A stretch of 64,000 bases of DNA from the NCBI RefSeq assembly GCF_007845675.1, contig NZ_VOBR01000019.1, forward strand, positions 1 to 64,000, given 5' to 3'. The first letter of the stretch is position 1. Every line of letters starts with the position of its first letter. Shown in pieces: positions 60,879 through 64,000 of this stretch. A program made the position numbers and the translations under genes. Below the pieces are notes generated by a model, which was not told where the DNA came from, did no database searches, and worked only from the letters and a program-made list of their open reading frames with translations. The DNA comes from Lentzea tibetensis (GTDB lineage Bacteria > Actinomycetota > Actinomycetes > Mycobacteriales > Pseudonocardiaceae).

Positions 60879-62834
60879 TCAGCGGAGCGACTCCAGGAGG
60901 GCAGAAGCGCTGGTCACGGGCCTGTCGCAGACGTAGCCGCGGCACACGTACGCAGCGGGTGCCTCATCGACCAGTGGACGTGACTCCAGCAGCGGCGCCG
61001 AGTCGGGCTCCCCTGCCACCAGAACCGCGCCGCCAGGCAGCGCACCGAGGGCCGCGGACCACAGGGCAGAACGCCGGGGATCGGACTCCGAGCCCACGAT
61101 CGCCACCTGCACGGGACCGGACTCCAGAGCCTCCGCGACGGTCAGCCAGTGGCCGGCGAACCGCGGCGCGCGGGCGGCCAGCAACCCGGCGCGGGTCACC
61201 GCTTGCTCGGCAGCGGTCCGATAGGAGGACGGGCCCGCCAGCAAGGAGGCGGTCAGCAACGCACCTGCCAGGGCGGAGGCACCCGAGGGCGACGCGTTGT
61301 CGGTCGAGTCGGCCGGGCGGCGGACCAGGGACTCCGCGTCGTCCGCGGTGTCGTAGAAGGCACCGGGGGCGTCCGGGACGGCGAAGTGGGCCAGTGCGGT
61401 GTCGAGCAGGCCGCACGCGGCGTCCAGCCAGCGGATCGAGCCGGTGACCTGGTGCAACGCGAGCAGGCCGTCGGCGAGGCAGCCGTAGTCCTCCAGCACG
61501 CCGGCAGCCGTGCCGGGCACGCCGTCGCGCGACGTCCGCAGCAGACGGCCCTCGACGAGGTGCACGTCGAGCAACAACTCGGCCGCGTCAGAAGCAGCCG
61601 CGATCCACGACGGCTCGGCGAAGAACGCTCCCGCCTCGGCCAGAGCGGCGATGGCCATGCCGTTCCACGCCGTCACGACCTTGTCGTCGCGACCCGGCTG
61701 CGGCCGCTTGTTGCGCTCGTCGAGCAACGCGGCGCGCACGGAAGCGTCCACGTCGTGCACGAACCCCAGGGTGGACGTGCCGTGCTCGAAGTTCGGCGTC
61801 GACGTGACGCCGAATGCCTCAGCAGAGGAACCCAGCTGCTCGAAAGTCCACACATAGGTCGAGCCCTCGACGCCATCGGTGTCGGCGTCCAGAGAAGAAG
61901 CGAAGCCGCCCGAAGAAGTGCGCAGATCACGCAGCAGGAACTCAGCCGTGTCCCGCGCCACCTGGCGGTATCGAGGACTGTCGGAAACACGGGCGAGGTG
62001 CGTGTAGAAGCGGAGCAGCAAACCGTTGTCGTACAACATCTTCTCGAAGTGCGGCACGGTCCACGACCCGTCGACGCTGTAGCGGGCGAAGCCGCCGCCC
62101 AGCTGGTCGTACAGGCCGCCGTTGGCCATCGCGTCCGCGGTCACGGTGGCCATCGACAACGCCTCGACCGAGCCGGTGCGCTCGTGGTGGCGCAGCAGGA
62201 ACTCCAGCGCCATCGACTGCGGGAACTTCGGTGCGCCGCCGAAACCGCCGTGCCTGCGGTCGAACTCGCCCAGCAGCGACACCACGGCGCCCGACAGGGC
62301 GTCAGCGTCCACAGCGGACGGAGGCAGCGGCAGTGCGCGTTTGGCGACCTCGGAGACCACGGCCGACGCCGACGTGAGGATCTCGTCGTGCTGGGTGGTC
62401 CACGCGGCGGTCACGGCCTCCAGCAGCTGCTGGAACGACGGCATGCCGCGCGAAGGCGCGGGCGGGTAGTAGGTGCCCGCGTGGAACGGCGAGGCGTCCG
62501 GCGTGAGGAACACGGTCATCGGCCAGCCGCCGTGACCGGTCATCGCCTGGGTGACCTCCATGTACACGGCGTCGATGTCCGGGCGTTCCTCGCGGTCGAC
62601 CTTGACCGACACGAAGTTCGAGTTCAGGTACGCGGCGACAGCTGGGTCCTCGAAGGACTCGTGCGCCATCACGTGACACCAGTGACACGCGGCGTACCCG
62701 ACGGACAGCAGCACCGGCACGTTCCGCGCGCGGGCCTCGTCGAACGCCTCCGGGCACCACTCCCACCAGTGCACCGGGTTGTCGGCGTGCTGCTGCAGGT
62801 ACGGGCTGGTCGCGGACGCGAGCCGGTTCGTCAT
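60879..62834 (-). CDS. Thioredoxin-domain protein, YyaL/DUF255 type
   Basis: Protein of 651 residues. Residues 1-160 are a thioredoxin-like domain with ACHWCHVMAHESFED (C50, C53) and VKVDREERPDIDAVYMEVTQ; residues about 175-640 are an alpha/alpha-toroid like GH-type or N-acylglucosamine epimerase folds (GGFGGAPKFPQSMALEFLLR, GGFARYSVDGSWTVPHFEKM, YDNGLLLRFY). Family known as spermatogenesis-associated 20 / Rv1084-like; function unknown. The neighbourhood (hlyIII, uppS) matches Rv1084-Rv1086. ATG 62834. Confidence 0.93.
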   Translation of the reverse strand: MTNRLASATSPYLQQHADNPVHWWEWCPEAFDEARARNVPVLLSVGYAACHWCHVMAHESFEDPAVAAYLNSNFVSVKVDREERPDIDAVYMEVTQAMTGHGGWPMTVFLTPDASPFHAGTYYPPAPSRGMPSFQQLLEAVTAAWTTQHDEILTSASAVVSEVAKRALPLPPSAVDADALSGAVVSLLGEFDRRHGGFGGAPKFPQSMALEFLLRHHERTGSVEALSMATVTADAMANGGLYDQLGGGFARYSVDGSWTVPHFEKMLYDNGLLLRFYTHLARVSDSPRYRQVARDTAEFLLRDLRTSSGGFASSLDADTDGVEGSTYVWTFEQLGSSAEAFGVTSTPNFEHGTSTLGFVHDVDASVRAALLDERNKRPQPGRDDKVVTAWNGMAIAALAEAGAFFAEPSWIAAASDAAELLLDVHLVEGRLLRTSRDGVPGTAAGVLEDYGCLADGLLALHQVTGSIRWLDAACGLLDTALAHFAVPDAPGAFYDTADDAESLVRRPADSTDNASPSGASALAGALLTASLLAGPSSYRTAAEQAVTRAGLLAARAPRFAGHWLTVAEALESGPVQVAIVGSESDPRRSALWSAALGALPGGAVLVAGEPDSAPLLESRPLVDEAPAAYVCRGYVCDRPVTSASALLESLR

Positions 62835-62888
62835 GCCATCCACCCTAATTCGACGGCGAAGAGCCAACAGGTCAGTCAAACTCGGCGG

Positions 62889-64000
62889 GTGCTGCTGACC
62901 TTGACCACCACCCACCAGCCGGCGACCGACCTCGGTCACCTGCTGCACAAACACCCCGACCGGGCTCAGTCCTTCTCGACGAGCTCGGGCACCGCGCACG
63001 TCTTCTACCCCAGGGCGGATCACGAGGAGTGCACGGTCGCGCTCCTGCTCGAGGTCGACCCCGTGGCGCTCGTGCGAGGTCCCGGCAGCACGCTCACCCA
63101 GTACGTCAACGACCGTCCGTACGCGGCCGGGTCGTTGCTCACGGTCGCGCTCGGCAGCGTGTTCCGCACCGCGATGAACGGCCGCAGCGAGAGCCGCGCC
63201 GAGCTGGCGGACACGCCGATCCCGCTGAAGATCAACCTGCCCGCGCTGCCGCACCGGCTGGTCGAGCGGCTGTTCACGCCGCTGGGCTGGGACGTCGAGA
63301 CCAGGCCGATCCCGCTCGACGAGCACGAGGAGTCGCGGTACGCCGACGTCACGCTCACCGGAACGGTGAAGCTGTCCGACGCGCTGAAGCACCTGTACGT
63401 CCTGCTGCCCGTGCTGGACGGCAGCAAGCACTACTGGGTCGCGGCGGACGAGGTCGACAAGCTGCTCAGGGCCGGTGAGGGCTGGCTCGCGCAGCACCCG
63501 GACCGCGAGCTGATCACCACGAGGTACCTGGCGCGCAAGCGTCCGCTCGTGGTGTCGGCGCTCGCGCGGCTGGCCGAGGTGGACGAGGTCGAGCCGGAGG
63601 AGCTGGACAACGCCCTCACCGAGCCGAAGATCTCGCTCGCCGTGCAGCGACGCGACGCGCTCGTGAAACAGCTCAAAGAAGCGCGGGCGAGCAAGGTGCT
63701 CGACCTCGGCTGCGGTGGCGGCGCGCTGCTCAAGGCACTCCTGGAGCAGCCGGAGTTCACCGAGATCCAGGGCGTCGACGTGTCCGCGCAGGCGCTGCAG
63801 GTCGCCGAGCGCAAGCTCCGGCTGGACCGGATGTCCGACCGGCAGCGCGAACGGCTCACGCTGCGCCAGTCGTCGCTCACCTACGCCGACCCCGCGCTGC
63901 AGGGCTACGACGCGGCCGTGCTGATGGAGGTCGTCGAGCACCTCGACCCGGACCGCCTGCCCGCGCTGGAGAACTGCGTGTTCGGCGTCGCCCGGCCGAG
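62889..64000 (+). CDS. hen1: Hen1-type 3'-terminal RNA ribose 2'-O-methyltransferase (cut by window)
   Basis: GTG at 62889; 370 residues are inside the window and the gene runs off the edge. The N-terminal half (LLTLTTTHQPATDLGHLLHK, HKHPDRAQSFSTSSGTAHVF) is the Hen1-N domain that binds the Pnkp ligase in the bacterial RNA-repair complex. From about residue 270 comes a methyltransferase with motif I VLDLGCGGGALL and the active-site EVVEHLDPDRLPALE, the Hen1 ExxEH type. Bacterial Hen1 methylates the 3' end of cleaved RNA before Pnkp seals it. A pnkp gene is expected next, outside the window. Confidence 0.9.
   Translation, partial: MLLTLTTTHQPATDLGHLLHKHPDRAQSFSTSSGTAHVFYPRADHEECTVALLLEVDPVALVRGPGSTLTQYVNDRPYAAGSLLTVALGSVFRTAMNGRSESRAELADTPIPLKINLPALPHRLVERLFTPLGWDVETRPIPLDEHEESRYADVTLTGTVKLSDALKHLYVLLPVLDGSKHYWVAADEVDKLLRAGEGWLAQHPDRELITTRYLARKRPLVVSALARLAEVDEVEPEELDNALTEPKISLAVQRRDALVKQLKEARASKVLDLGCGGGALLKALLEQPEFTEIQGVDVSAQALQVAERKLRLDRMSDRQRERLTLRQSSLTYADPALQGYDAAVLMEVVEHLDPDRLPALENCVFGVARP

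Overview
High-GC actinobacterial chromosome, most likely a member of the Pseudonocardiaceae (Lentzea/Saccharothrix/Amycolatopsis-like). The basis is very high GC at third codon positions, frequent GTG starts, start/stop overlaps of the ATGA/GTGA type, and actinobacterial families such as an Rv3062-like LigB, GuaB1, PhoH2 with a PIN domain, DUF3558, DUF6542 and a lipid-droplet-associated protein. The order of the core genes (typA, ychF, DUF6542, ispH, xseA, xseB, glpX, fumC, phoH, uppS, hlyIII, thioredoxin-domain protein) is a rearranged version of the block I recall around Rv1084-Rv1165 in Mycobacterium tuberculosis. The genus is an inference; no rRNA or tRNA gene was seen. || Layout. 1-5 kb: typA, a 40-residue Cys/Lys-rich protein behind a possible iron box, a luciferase-like gene remnant, a YciI protein, and trpS behind a ribosome-mediated Trp attenuator. 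5-10 kb: an OmpR-type two-component system whose operon ends in an SRPBCC-Nudix fusion, divergent from a LolA-like protein plus ABC-2 exporter operon; TCTCAGC direct repeats lie between them. 10-14 kb: thiamine ABC importer thiBPQ behind a TPP riboswitch. 14-18 kb: pterin dehydratase, secreted GH88/105 hydrolase, GT87 mannosyltransferase-like protein, two tiny membrane proteins, ricin-type lectin. 18-26 kb: ychF and DNA-repair genes (Ada-AlkA with a degenerate glycosylase core, ogt, sbcDC, rmuC). 26-31 kb: isoprenoid, exonuclease VII and central-carbon genes. 31-49 kb: a secretome-rich stretch (trypsin-like protease, two L,D-transpeptidases, FN3-sugar dehydrogenase, two related beta-propeller lectin-like proteins, a matrixin-ricin metalloprotease, a CAP protein) mixed with fpr, fumC, an EamA/MocR pair and ligB. 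49-55 kb: guaB1-drrAB-like operon, phoH2, a DUF885 protein. 55-64 kb: two tandem small secreted proteins, uppS, hlyIII, a DUF1062 protein that reads into hlyIII, a serine hydrolase, a possible RHH protein with repeat operators, a YyaL-like protein and, cut by the window edge, hen1 of the bacterial RNA-repair system. || How the parts work together. Several cis-regulatory elements can be read directly: the trp attenuator (3199-3302), the TPP riboswitch (13630-13719), direct-repeat operators (7079-7137), a MocR-type inverted repeat (38569-38614), a TGATTACA repeat cluster (60818-60860) and a set of strong intrinsic terminators. Many convergent gene pairs overlap at their 3' ends. No IS element, prophage, CRISPR array, tRNA or rRNA was found. 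Start codons were chosen from ribosome-binding sites, overlaps and family length, and are predictions.
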